Source of the DNA: an uncultured Roseburia sp.
GTDB taxonomy: Bacteria; Bacillota; Clostridia; Lachnospirales; Lachnospiraceae
DNA: 21,831 bases
Assembly: GCA_910577925.1 (NCBI GenBank)
Contig: CAJTOI010000011.1
Coordinates: 290-22,120 of the forward strand
Direction: 5' to 3'
In this document: one piece after another, positions 15,304 through 21,831 of the stretch
How positions within the stretch are numbered: the stretch's first letter is position 1
Layout: every line of letters starts with the position of its first letter
Translations under genes and position numbers: made by a program
Notes under the pieces: generated by a model
What the model saw: the letters and a program-made list of their open reading frames with translations, nothing else
What the model was told of the DNA's origin: nothing
Databases searched by the model: none

Positions 15304-15318
15304 AGGATGAGGTTGAAG

Positions 15319-16116
15319 ATGATTTTTGAGACACATGCGCACTATGACGATGAGCGGTTTGCGGAGGACAGGGAGAGATTGATCCCGTCCCTGTTTGCGG
15401 GAAATATCGGGTATATCATCAATGTGGGGGCATCAATTGCAACCACAAAGAGCACATTGAAGCTGGCGGAGCAATACGGGCAGCTGTACGCGGCAGTCGG
15501 GGTACATCCGAGTGATATCGCGGACTTAAATGAGGAGACTTACGCCTGGCTGCGGGAACAGACACGGCATCCGAAGACGGTGGCTGTGGGGGAAATCGGA
15601 TTGGATTATTACTGGGACAAGGAGGCTGAAGTGCAGGAGCGCCAGCGGCTGTGGTTTCGCCGCCAGTTAGAACTTGCCGCGGAGCGCAAACTGCCGGTCA
15701 TCATCCATTCGCGGGATGCGGCGGAGGATACACTCGCGATTATGCGGGAGGCCGCCGTGCAGGGGATACCGGGGGTCATTCACTGTTACTCCTATTCGCC
15801 GGAGCTGGCAAAGGAGTTTGTGAAACTGGGATATTATATCGGCGTGGGCGGTGTGGTCACCTTTAAGAATGCGAAGAAACTAAAGGACACCGTCCGGCAG
15901 ATTCCGCTCGAGCGGCTTCTGCTGGAAACCGATTGTCCGTACATGGCGCCGGAGCCTCACAGAGGCGAGCGGAACCAGTCCGCGTATCTTTCGCATGTGG
16001 CAGAAAAAATTGCCGAACTCAGGGGCATTTCCGCCCGGGAAGTGGAGGATGTCACATGCCGGAATGCGAGAGAGCTGTTTATGCCCGGCGGCGCGGAGCG
16101 CATGCAGACCTGCTGA
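15319..16116 (+). CDS. TatD family metal-dependent hydrolase (DNase)
   Basis: This 265-residue protein belongs to the amidohydrolase-fold TatD nucleases, which degrade DNA 3'-5' in repair or fragment clearance. The ATG at 15319 is preferred because GAGG lies six bases upstream and the metal motif THAHYDD then starts at residue 5 (H6, H8). An in-frame ATG at 15307 has no spaced ribosome site. Further metal and active-site motifs are VAVGEIGLDYYW, IIHSRDA, IHCYSYS and LLLETDCPYMAPEPHRG. It follows the response regulator by 15 bases and may be read from that operon. In many Firmicutes (metS-yabD in B. subtilis) this gene follows the methionyl-tRNA synthetase directly. Confidence 0.95.
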   Translation: MIFETHAHYDDERFAEDRERLIPSLFAGNIGYIINVGASIATTKSTLKLAEQYGQLYAAVGVHPSDIADLNEETYAWLREQTRHPKTVAVGEIGLDYYWDKEAEVQERQRLWFRRQLELAAERKLPVIIHSRDAAEDTLAIMREAAVQGIPGVIHCYSYSPELAKEFVKLGYYIGVGGVVTFKNAKKLKDTVRQIPLERLLLETDCPYMAPEPHRGERNQSAYLSHVAEKIAELRGISAREVEDVTCRNARELFMPGGAERMQTC

Positions 16117-16132
16117 CCGCCCCCTCCGGCGG
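16117..16132. terminator. Small hairpin between convergent genes
   Basis: CCGCC (16117-16121) pairs with GGCGG (16128-16132) around a six-base loop in the 20-bp gap between the TatD and DUF4130 genes. There is no T run on either strand, so any terminator function would be weak. Confidence 0.3.
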
Positions 16133-16136
16133 GAAA

Positions 16137-16925
16137 TCAGGCGAAGCGGGCCAGCTCCGGTGTGTCGGCCCAATAGCGCTTGGGGATCAGGTTCATCTGC
16201 AGCTTGGCGTTTTTCCTCGGTTCGATCGCGATGTGGTCGAAGAACGCAAGCCACAGCCTGCGGTACTCCAGCTCGTCCGGGGAGTACCGTTTTACTTTGT
16301 CCAAATCCAAATCCGAGGCGTCGGTGAGCAGAAAGCCTTTTGAGGCCCGATGGACGGCCACCTGTCCGTGGGTTGCATCGTAAATCATAAAGTTATCGGC
16401 GGGCAGCCGGTCGGTAAAGTGTTCCGCGACGTAGGGAAGAATGTAATCCTTCGGGTGAATCGTCGCAAACAGTACGCCGTTTTCAAGCTCGGAAAAGCGC
16501 AGAAACTCCAGATGGTGATAAGCTTCCCTGTTCGTGGCGCGGCACAGCTCAAAGATGCGGTAGACACAGGGCTCACCGAGAGACAGCAGGACCTTCTGAC
16601 CGTCGCCGTCTGCGAGCGCCAGAAGAATCGTCTCATAGATCGCGTCGGCTTTGTCCATTTTTTTGGCGGAATGTCCCTCGCCCGACATGGCAGCCTGATA
16701 GATGGACTCGTAGAACTGCTGTCCGAAACGGCTGCTTATCGTGTCGGCTACTTTTTTTGTCTTTTCTTCCGATGCGGTGACATGAATATATTCCGAAAAA
16801 AGTTCGTAGTTGTCCGGCGCGCCTGTCATCAGCCGGATATTCCGGTGTCCGAGACGGCTTGCGCAGGCATCGTATACGCCGCTGAATATTCCTTCTAAAC
16901 TGTCTTCACATACAAAAATATACAT
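16137..16925 (-). CDS. TIGR03915/DUF4130 family putative DNA repair protein
   Basis: This 262-residue protein begins MYIFVCEDSLEGIFSGVYDA, the hallmark start of the TIGR03915 family. The DUF4130 core includes EYHxxR-type helices around ATNREAYHHLEFLRFSELENG, DRLPADNFMIYDATHGQVAVH, and a C-terminal YRRLWLAFFDHIAIEPRKNAKLQMNLIPKRYW with the basic patch conserved in the family. The ATG at 16925 has GAGAGGGA about six bases upstream. It lies 24 bases after the radical SAM gene. The two families are a well-known pair annotated as putative DNA modification or repair; the chemistry is not established. The SOS box upstream supports a DNA damage role. Similarity of the fold to uracil-DNA glycosylases has been noted for DUF4130, so base excision is a possibility. 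Confidence 0.92.
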   Translation of the reverse strand: MYIFVCEDSLEGIFSGVYDACASRLGHRNIRLMTGAPDNYELFSEYIHVTASEEKTKKVADTISSRFGQQFYESIYQAAMSGEGHSAKKMDKADAIYETILLALADGDGQKVLLSLGEPCVYRIFELCRATNREAYHHLEFLRFSELENGVLFATIHPKDYILPYVAEHFTDRLPADNFMIYDATHGQVAVHRASKGFLLTDASDLDLDKVKRYSPDELEYRRLWLAFFDHIAIEPRKNAKLQMNLIPKRYWADTPELARFA

Positions 16926-16949
16926 AAAAATCCCTCTCTTTTCACTTTT

Positions 16950-18239
16950 TTATGAGCCGAGATCAAACAGTGAGAGCTGTTTGTAGCCGCTTTCGCGAAT
17001 CTCCCGCGGAATCTGAGTGCGGTCAGACATGAGATTTCGGCAGATATAATCTTCTTCGATTTTCGTGTTGTACATCATGCGGCCGGAGCAGGTGATAAAG
17101 TACAGTGCGCGCTTGAGCACGACGCCGATGCGTTTTAAATCGGCAAAATCAAGTGTGTGTTCCCTGCGGGCATTCACGATGCGCTGTGCGGATTTACAGC
17201 CGACGCCAGGTACCCGCAGCAGTGTCTTGTAGTCGGCGCGGTTGATTTCTACCGGATAAAGCTCTAAGTGCCGCAACGCCCAGTCGCATTTCGGGTCGAG
17301 GTAGATGTTGAAATTCGGCCTGCTTTCGGACAGCAGTTCACTTACCTCAAAATGGTAGAAGCGGAGCAGCCAGTCGGCCTGATAGAGACGATGCTCGCGC
17401 AGAAGCGGCGGACCTCCGGGTAAAACAGGGAGGTTTGAGTCCTGATTTACGTTGACAAAGGCGGAGTAGAATACCCGCTTTAAATCAAAGTTCCGGTAGA
17501 GGGCCTCGGCGACGCTCATAAGCTGGTAATCGCTCTCGGGCGTGGCGCCGACGATCATCTGGGTACTCTGCCCGGCAGGGACAAACCTGGGCGTTTTCCG
17601 GTATACCATGATCTCGTTTTTGTTCTCGGTGATGCGGTTCTGAATCTGCCGCATCGGCCGGAGGATCGTGTTCCGGGACTTGTAGGGTGCAAGCTTCTTG
17701 AGACCGTCCGCGGTGGGGAGTTCGAGATTGACGCTCATGCGGTCTGCAAGGAATCCGGCTCGTTCAATCAGGGCCGGGTCAGCGCCCGGGATGGCCTTCA
17801 CGTGGATATAGCCGTTAAAGCGCTGCTCTACCCGCAGCTTGTAGAGCGTCTGGTAGATTAAATCCATCGTGTAGTTCGGGCTGACCAAAATACCGGAGCT
17901 CAAAAACAGGCCCTCGATATAATTCCTGCGGTAGAACTCCATGGTCAGTTCGCAGACTTCGTCCGGAGTAAAAGAAGCCCGGGGGATGTCGGAGTTGCAG
18001 TTATTCTGGCAGTAGGCGCAGTTGAAAATACATTCGTTTGTAAAGAGGATCTTGAGCAGAGATACACAGCGGCCGTCGGCGGCAAATGTGTGGCAGAGAC
18101 CGCAGGAGACGGCATTCCCCATAGTTTTGCCGTTTCCGCGGCGCTGTACCCCGCTTGAAGTGCAGGCCACATCGTACTTGGCCGCGTCGGTCAGAATGGT
18201 AAGTTTTTCCATAATAGACTGATTTTGCTGAATGTTCAT
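16950..18239 (-). CDS. Putative DNA modification/repair radical SAM protein (TIGR03916)
   Basis: This 429-residue protein starts at the ATG at 18239, seven bases after GAGAGG; a GTG 13 codons earlier has no support. The radical SAM iron-sulfur motif CxxxCxxC is C70-C74-C77 (NECIFNCAYC). Extra cysteines lie at C46/C49 and C58 and in QNNCNSD. The TIM-barrel region includes LFLSSGILVSPNYTMDL and GYIHVKAIPGADP. A helix-hairpin-helix near residues 345-360 (LLRVPGVGCKSAQRIVNAR) should contact DNA. The chain ends GYKQLSLFDLGS. It is the first gene of a two-gene operon with DUF4130. It would cleave S-adenosylmethionine to a radical that acts on a nucleic acid lesion or base; the substrate is unknown. 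Confidence 0.95.
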   Translation of the reverse strand: MNIQQNQSIMEKLTILTDAAKYDVACTSSGVQRRGNGKTMGNAVSCGLCHTFAADGRCVSLLKILFTNECIFNCAYCQNNCNSDIPRASFTPDEVCELTMEFYRRNYIEGLFLSSGILVSPNYTMDLIYQTLYKLRVEQRFNGYIHVKAIPGADPALIERAGFLADRMSVNLELPTADGLKKLAPYKSRNTILRPMRQIQNRITENKNEIMVYRKTPRFVPAGQSTQMIVGATPESDYQLMSVAEALYRNFDLKRVFYSAFVNVNQDSNLPVLPGGPPLLREHRLYQADWLLRFYHFEVSELLSESRPNFNIYLDPKCDWALRHLELYPVEINRADYKTLLRVPGVGCKSAQRIVNARREHTLDFADLKRIGVVLKRALYFITCSGRMMYNTKIEEDYICRNLMSDRTQIPREIRESGYKQLSLFDLGS

Positions 18240-18295
18240 AGCAGGACCTCTCTCTGCGCATATTGTGCCCTTGTCCACTGAGGGTAATTATCATT

Positions 18296-18319
18296 ATTAT
18301 ATGCAAGAACTAATGTTCG
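18296..18319 (-). promoter_or_regulatory. Promoter with LexA/SOS box for the radical SAM-DUF4130 operon
   Basis: On the reverse strand a perfect -10 TATAAT (complement of 18296-18301) is preceded by a 17-bp spacer (18302-18318) and a poor -35 (GGTATC). The core GAAC-N4-GTTC (18307-18318) is the Gram-positive LexA/DinR box; with flanks it reads AGAACTAATGTTCG. It fills the spacer next to the -10, the classic place for LexA to block RNA polymerase. Confidence 0.7.
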
Positions 18320-18362
18320 ATACCATCATAGCATAGGAAAGAGAGAAATGCAACAGAAAAAA

Positions 18363-18376
18363 CGAATATTTGTTCG
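18363..18376. promoter_or_regulatory. Second, degenerate SOS-like box
   Basis: CGAATATTTGTTCG keeps one perfect half (GTTCG) and a CGAA half, one base off a full CGAAC-N4-GTTCG dyad. It lies 44 bp upstream of the good box, just behind a weak forward promoter (TTATCA 18389-18394, 16 bp, TATACT 18411-18416). It may be a remnant of a divergent SOS gene that is no longer here. Confidence 0.3.
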
Positions 18377-18487
18377 AACAACTTTCTATTATCAGAACAT
18401 AAAAATGCTATATACTTGTAAAACTAAGTATGATAAATGAAATCTTCAAAAAGTTTTTTATCCTGTATCTCCCGAAATGACGCAAAG

Positions 18488-18523
18488 GTTACAAAAAGGT
18501 GACTGTGTTACAAAAAAGTGCCT
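18488..18523. repeat. Tandem direct repeats, HxlR-type operator candidate
   Basis: GTTACAAAAAGGTGACT (18488-18504) and GTTACAAAAAAGTGCCT (18507-18523) match at 15 of 17 positions and are repeated with a 19-bp period directly upstream of a promoter -35. This resembles the paired sites bound by HxlR/YodB-type winged-helix redox regulators. No such regulator is in the window, so the link is by pattern only. Confidence 0.5.
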
Positions 18524-18525
18524 AC

Positions 18526-18554
18526 TTGTAGAGTGTAAAAACAACCGTTACAAT
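18526..18554 (+). promoter_or_regulatory. Sigma-A promoter of the flavoprotein remnant and transporter operon
   Basis: -35 TTGTAG (18526-18531), a 17-bp spacer and -10 TACAAT (18549-18554) form a good promoter. It directly follows the direct repeats, so a bound regulator would touch the -35. The start near 18561 would read through the pseudogene into the ABC genes. Confidence 0.6.
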
Positions 18555-18583
18555 AATATTAGAAACGAGAAGCGGAGGTATCC

Positions 18584-18919
18584 TTGTTTGTTGTGAATAA
18601 AGATTTTCAAATGGTCAGATTGTCAGGCACTGCCGAAAAACTGCCGGAGCAGAAATATTGGATAGACCGCATTTTCAAGGAGAATCCCAGTATGAACAGC
18701 GTTTATCCGAATGAAAGCCGTTACATACTGGAGCCTTTCTGCATTGCAAATGCAAATATAGAATTTTTTGATTTAGGAGCCGATTAACCGTGAAAATTTT
18801 ACGATCGGAAATCTTAAAGAGCAGAAAAAAGGTTAGAAATCAATCAAAATCACTGTCTTCACTGTGGTTTGTGCTTTGAAAACTGCCCTGTAAAGGCAAT
18901 TACAAGAAGGAGCATGTAA
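18584..18919 (+). pseudogene. Decayed PNPOx-like flavoprotein with C-terminal ferredoxin domain
   Basis: Frame one from a TTG at 18584 (GGAGG five bases upstream) gives 67 residues. These read FVVNKDFQMVRLSGTAEKLP, then IFKENPSMNSVYPNESRYILEPFCI, typical of the middle of pyridoxamine-5'-phosphate-oxidase-like proteins fused to 4Fe-4S domains. The first 50-60 residues of such proteins are missing. After FFDLGA the frame hits TAA (18785). Reading continues sensibly one frame over (PINRENFTIGNLKEQKK, 18780-18830), then returns to the first frame for EINQNHCLHCGLCFENCPVK, a C-x2-C-x2-C-x3-CP ferredoxin motif, and stops at 18919. Thus there are two opposing frameshifts, the second near a six-A run (18825-18830). 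Decay is most likely; sequencing error is possible for the frameshifts but not for the missing N-terminus. Confidence 0.75.
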
Positions 18920-18922
18920 AAA

Positions 18923-20461
18923 ATGTTAAAAGATATGTGGTCTATTTTTACGGACAGAAAAGATTTTTTCCTGGAACTATTGCTGGAGCATTTGGAACTA
19001 TCGTTGATTTCCATTTTGATTGCAATACTGTTCGGAGGACTTGTAGGAATTCTGATTAGCGAATTTCAAAAAACCGCAAAGCCGACTTTGGGAGTTATCA
19101 ATTTTTTATATACGATACCGTCAATTTCTATGCTCGGTTTTTTAATTCCTTTTTCAGGTGTGGGTAATGCAACTGCGATCATTGCGCTGACAGTCTATGC
19201 ACTGCTGCCGATGGTGCGAAATACGCATACAGGCATTAGTAATGTGGAGCCTGTTATCTTAGAAGCGGCAAAAGGTATGGGAAGCACCAAAACACAGATT
19301 TTGTTTAAGATCAAACTCCCGCTTGCTATGCCTGTGATTATGTCGGGTATTCGCAATATGGTGACGATGACGATTGCCCTTGCAGGTATTGCCTCGTTTA
19401 TCGGTGCGGGCGGTTTGGGTGTTGCGATTTACCGGGGGATTACGACAAATAATGCGGCAATGACAATGGTCGGCAGCTTATTGATTGCTCTGCTTGCTCT
19501 TGCAATGGATTTTGTGCTTGGATTCATTGAAAAACGAATGAGCAAACGCAGTGTGAAATCGAAGAAAACAAACAAAATAATGGCTGTTATCGCTGCCGCA
19601 CTCTGTTTGGGTATTGTGGGACGAGTCTTATTCAACACACAGCAGAAAGACACCATACATATTGCGACAAAGCCGATGACAGAACAATATATTATCGGTG
19701 AAATGCTGGACATTCTAATCGAGCAGGACACAGATCTGAATGTGGAACTGACACAGGGCGTTGGCGGCGGAACATCAAATATCCAGCCGGCAATGGAGAG
19801 CGGAGAATTTGACTTATATCCTGAGTACACAGGCACGGGCTGGAATATGGTACTTGGTCACGACGGTTTATATACCGAAGATTTATTCGGTGAATTGGAA
19901 AATGAATACAGCGAACGATTCCATATGAACTGGGTTGGAATGTATGGATTTAACAATACGTTTGGTTTGGTAGTTCGCCCTGAAATTGCGGAAAAATACA
20001 ACCTGAAAACCTATTCTGATTTGAAGTCGGTGGCGAGCAGTCTCACCTTTGGCGCAGAATATGATTTCTTTGAGCGTGAGGACGGTTATGACGCTCTTTG
20101 TGAAACCTACGGATTGACTTTCGGAAAAACAATGGATTTAGACATCGGGCTTAAATATCAGGCAATCAATCAGAAAAAGATTGATATAATGGTGATTTTT
20201 ACAACGGACGGACAGTTATCGACTTCCGATGTAGTCGTTTTGGAGGATGACAGGAATTTTTATCCCTCTTATATTTGCGGGAATGTGATTCGTGCAGAAG
20301 TGCTTGAAAAATATCCGGAACTGGAAGCTGTGTTTGAAAAGCTGAATGGGCTGATTACCGACAGCGATATGGCGGAAATGAATGATTCCGTTGAAACAGA
20401 AAATAAAGAGGCGAGAGATGTAGCGGAAGAGTTTCTTCGCAGTCATGATCTTTTACAGTGA
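18923..20461 (+). CDS. ABC uptake permease fused to substrate-binding domain (OpuC/EgtU type)
   Basis: This 512-residue protein combines a permease and a solute-binding domain in one chain. Residues about 20-215 are the permease with five or six TM helices and the EAA loop (EAAKGMGSTKTQILFKIKLP from E114) that docks on the ATPase. A last TM helix (about 222-240) tethers the extracellular domain (243-512), which begins TIHIATKPMTEQYIIGEML and contains DLYPEYTGTGWNMVLG, standard in glycine betaine, carnitine and choline binders. The same fused plan and length occur in BusAB, BilEB and EgtU, the last an ergothioneine importer, so ligand choice is open. The ATG follows the pseudogene stop by three bases, with AAGGAG inside the pseudogene's last codons. 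Confidence 0.93.
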   Translation: MLKDMWSIFTDRKDFFLELLLEHLELSLISILIAILFGGLVGILISEFQKTAKPTLGVINFLYTIPSISMLGFLIPFSGVGNATAIIALTVYALLPMVRNTHTGISNVEPVILEAAKGMGSTKTQILFKIKLPLAMPVIMSGIRNMVTMTIALAGIASFIGAGGLGVAIYRGITTNNAAMTMVGSLLIALLALAMDFVLGFIEKRMSKRSVKSKKTNKIMAVIAAALCLGIVGRVLFNTQQKDTIHIATKPMTEQYIIGEMLDILIEQDTDLNVELTQGVGGGTSNIQPAMESGEFDLYPEYTGTGWNMVLGHDGLYTEDLFGELENEYSERFHMNWVGMYGFNNTFGLVVRPEIAEKYNLKTYSDLKSVASSLTFGAEYDFFEREDGYDALCETYGLTFGKTMDLDIGLKYQAINQKKIDIMVIFTTDGQLSTSDVVVLEDDRNFYPSYICGNVIRAEVLEKYPELEAVFEKLNGLITDSDMAEMNDSVETENKEARDVAEEFLRSHDLLQ

Positions 20462-20472
20462 GGTGAAATAAA

Positions 20473-21306
20473 ATGGAAACAGTGATTGAATTTAAGAATA
20501 TCAAAAAAGCATATGGCGAAAAGGCAGTTGTGGAGGGATTTGATCTCTCCATAGAAAAAGGCGAATTTGTGACGATTATCGGTTCATCAGGCTGCGGAAA
20601 AACAACTGTTCTTAAAATGGTAAACGGTTTGATTGGGCCGACTTCGGGAGATATATTCGTTGACGGTGAAAATATCCGCAATAAAAATCAGACGCAGCTT
20701 CGCAGAAACATCGGATATGCCATTCAGGGCAGCGTATTGTTCCCCCATATGACAGTAGAGCAAAATATCTCGTATGTTCCGAACTTGTTGAACAAGCGGG
20801 ATAAAGAAAAAACAAAAAATGCCGTATCAAAATGGATGGAAATTGTAGGGCTTTCGGAAGATTTGAAACACCGCTATCCGTCCGAACTTTCGGGTGGTCA
20901 GCAGCAAAGGGTTGGCATTGCCCGCGCTTTGGCAGCCTCCCCGGATATTCTGCTGATGGATGAACCGTTTGGTGCGGTAGATGAAATTACACGGGGACAG
21001 CTGCAGACGGAATTGAAGCGGATTCACAAACAGACAGGTATTACCGTGTTGTTCGTTACTCACGATATTTCCGAGGCGCTCAGACTCGGCACAAAGGTAC
21101 TTGTTATGAACGACGGCAAAATCGAACAGTTTGCAAAGCCAAAAGAGCTGCTCCGCCGTCCTGCAACGGAATTTGTAAAAGAACTTGTAAAAAAGGAGCG
21201 CCGTGCCTGTCACCTGCCCGAAGAACAGTTATCGTCTTGCGAGTTCAGCGGAGCTGTCAGCGAAGAGGACAGTCATGAGGCAGAGGAAGAACACACAATG
21301 AAATAG
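20473..21306 (+). CDS. Quaternary-amine/ergothioneine-type ABC transporter ATPase
   Basis: This 277-residue ATPase drives the fused permease/binding protein, 11 bases upstream. Walker A GSSGCGKTT is at 37-45, the Q-loop is in YAIQGSVLFPHMT, the signature is LSGGQQQR, Walker B is ILLMDEPFGAVD and the switch His is in FVTHDISEAL. The core matches OpuCA/ProV/EgtV proteins. It has no C-terminal CBS pair, which in OpuA/OpuCA senses ionic strength. Instead it ends in a short, acidic tail (EEDSHEAEEEHTMK). Lack of CBS domains argues against direct osmotic gating, and fits better a nutrient or thiol-type importer such as EgtV, but does not decide it. Confidence 0.94.
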   Translation: METVIEFKNIKKAYGEKAVVEGFDLSIEKGEFVTIIGSSGCGKTTVLKMVNGLIGPTSGDIFVDGENIRNKNQTQLRRNIGYAIQGSVLFPHMTVEQNISYVPNLLNKRDKEKTKNAVSKWMEIVGLSEDLKHRYPSELSGGQQQRVGIARALAASPDILLMDEPFGAVDEITRGQLQTELKRIHKQTGITVLFVTHDISEALRLGTKVLVMNDGKIEQFAKPKELLRRPATEFVKELVKKERRACHLPEEQLSSCEFSGAVSEEDSHEAEEEHTMK

Positions 21307-21318
21307 AGGTGATTTTCA

Positions 21319-21556
21319 ATGTTTTTAAAGAAACCGCTTACAATGAATCTTCGTTCCGATGATAAATTTGTCGGGGTTGAAGCCTGGCGTCGGGTGCAAC
21401 ACCCCAGGGAAATTACAAAGCGCTTCATCTGTATCAATGCAGACGTTGGAGAAGTATTAAAACAATTATGAAACAACAGATTCGATTGCTTTGCCCATTG
21501 TAATGACCATATTGGGGGAAAAAGAAATATTGATGGAAACAGATGCTTTCAAATAA
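21319..21556 (+). pseudogene. Short unknown gene, apparently frameshifted
   Basis: An ATG at 21319 with GAGGTGAT upstream opens 50 codons (MFLKKPLTMNLRSDDKFVGV...EVLKQL) ending at TGA 21469-21471. One frame over, codons from 21464 continue NNYETTDSIALPIVMTIL to ...METDAFK and a TAA at 21554-21556. The two frames are both open only in 21461-21471, so one indel there would unite a protein of about 79 residues. I do not recognise the family. It lies 12 bases after the transporter ATPase and may have been the last gene of that operon. Alternatively only the 50-residue product is real. Confidence 0.45.
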
Positions 21557-21587
21557 ATAAAAATTTTACTGTTTTGAAACCGGTCTC

Positions 21588-21616
21588 TTGCATATACTAT
21601 TTTGTATTGGTATAAT
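21588..21616 (+). promoter_or_regulatory. Sigma-A promoter of the downstream ATPase gene
   Basis: -35 TTGCAT (21588-21593), an exact 17-bp spacer and a perfect -10 TATAAT (21611-21616). The start near 21623 gives a leader of about 55 bases to the ATG at 21678. Confidence 0.65.
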
Positions 21617-21677
21617 AGGAATTGTAATTTGGTCTCGAAAAAATAAAAATATCTATTTTTTGAAAGCGAGCGATTAT

Positions 21678-21831
21678 ATGAAGACAATAACAAGAACAAA
21701 GTATCTGAATAGGATAATTGAGTTGAACCAAACTCCTGATATTAAAATCATTACAGGCATTCGTCGTTCGGGAAAGTCAAAATTGATGCAGGCATATATT
21801 GAGTACCTGAAAAATCATTATGAAAATATCA
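21678..21831 (+). CDS. AAA family ATPase (DUF4143-type), 5' part only
   Basis: The first 51 codons are in the window and the frame is open at the edge. The chain begins MKTITRTKYLNRIIELNQTP, then has a Walker A loop GIRRSGKS at residues 27-34 after the strand IKIIT. This start is typical of the stand-alone AAA ATPases with a C-terminal DUF4143 domain, which are common in gut Firmicutes and Bacteroides and of unsettled function. The ribosome site is weak (AAAGCGAG). A clear promoter lies upstream. Confidence 0.8.
   Translation, partial: MKTITRTKYLNRIIELNQTPDIKIITGIRRSGKSKLMQAYIEYLKNHYENI

Noticed and set aside
1..21831. CRISPR arrays, tRNA or rRNA genes, complete insertion sequences
   Set aside because: No regularly spaced repeats, cloverleaf sequences, rRNA motifs or transposase motifs were seen by eye; a covariance or profile search would be needed to exclude small ones.

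Overview
The window looks like chromosomal DNA from an anaerobic gut Firmicute, most likely a motile member of the Lachnospiraceae. This rests on strong AGGAGG ribosome sites, a T-box leader before metG, a GAAC-N4-GTTC SOS box, a sigma-D (flagellar sigma) type promoter, and the protein families present. No rRNA, tRNA, CRISPR array or complete insertion sequence is visible.

There are three compositional blocks. Block 1 (1 to about 2,900) is AT-rich accessory DNA. It holds a GNAT acetyltransferase cut by the window edge, then a TetR regulator divergent from a two-gene operon of SfsA (nuclease-like) and a stand-alone oxygen-binding di-iron/metallo-beta-lactamase-fold protein. A perfect 16-bp palindrome lies across both divergent promoters.

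Block 2 (about 2,990 to 18,240) is GC-richer and looks like host backbone. It begins with a long Met-type T-box leader and metG, followed by an overlapping polytopic membrane protein gene. Next come an unknown coiled-coil protein behind a sigma-D promoter and, convergent to it, a membrane diguanylate cyclase. An ABC-2 exporter (ATPase plus two permeases) is divergent from a NarL-type histidine kinase/response regulator pair, the layout of linearmycin-type (LnrJK/LnrLMN) resistance modules. A TatD hydrolase follows. The block ends with a convergent DNA-repair operon, a radical SAM protein plus a TIGR03915/DUF4130 protein, whose promoter carries an SOS box inside the -35/-10 spacer.

Block 3 (about 18,360 to the end) is AT-richer again. 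A promoter with HxlR-like direct repeats drives a decayed gene for a flavin-binding (PNPOx-like) protein with a C-terminal ferredoxin domain. Three bases after its stop lies an intact permease/substrate-binding fusion and its ATPase, of the OpuC/EgtU class (quaternary amine or ergothioneine uptake). A short frameshifted gene of unknown function and the start of an AAA-type ATPase follow.

The points most worth attention are the SOS-box-controlled radical SAM/DUF4130 operon, the sigma-D-driven unknown coiled-coil gene, the decayed flavoprotein-ferredoxin gene that keeps its regulatory region, and the TetR-SfsA-ODP cassette.
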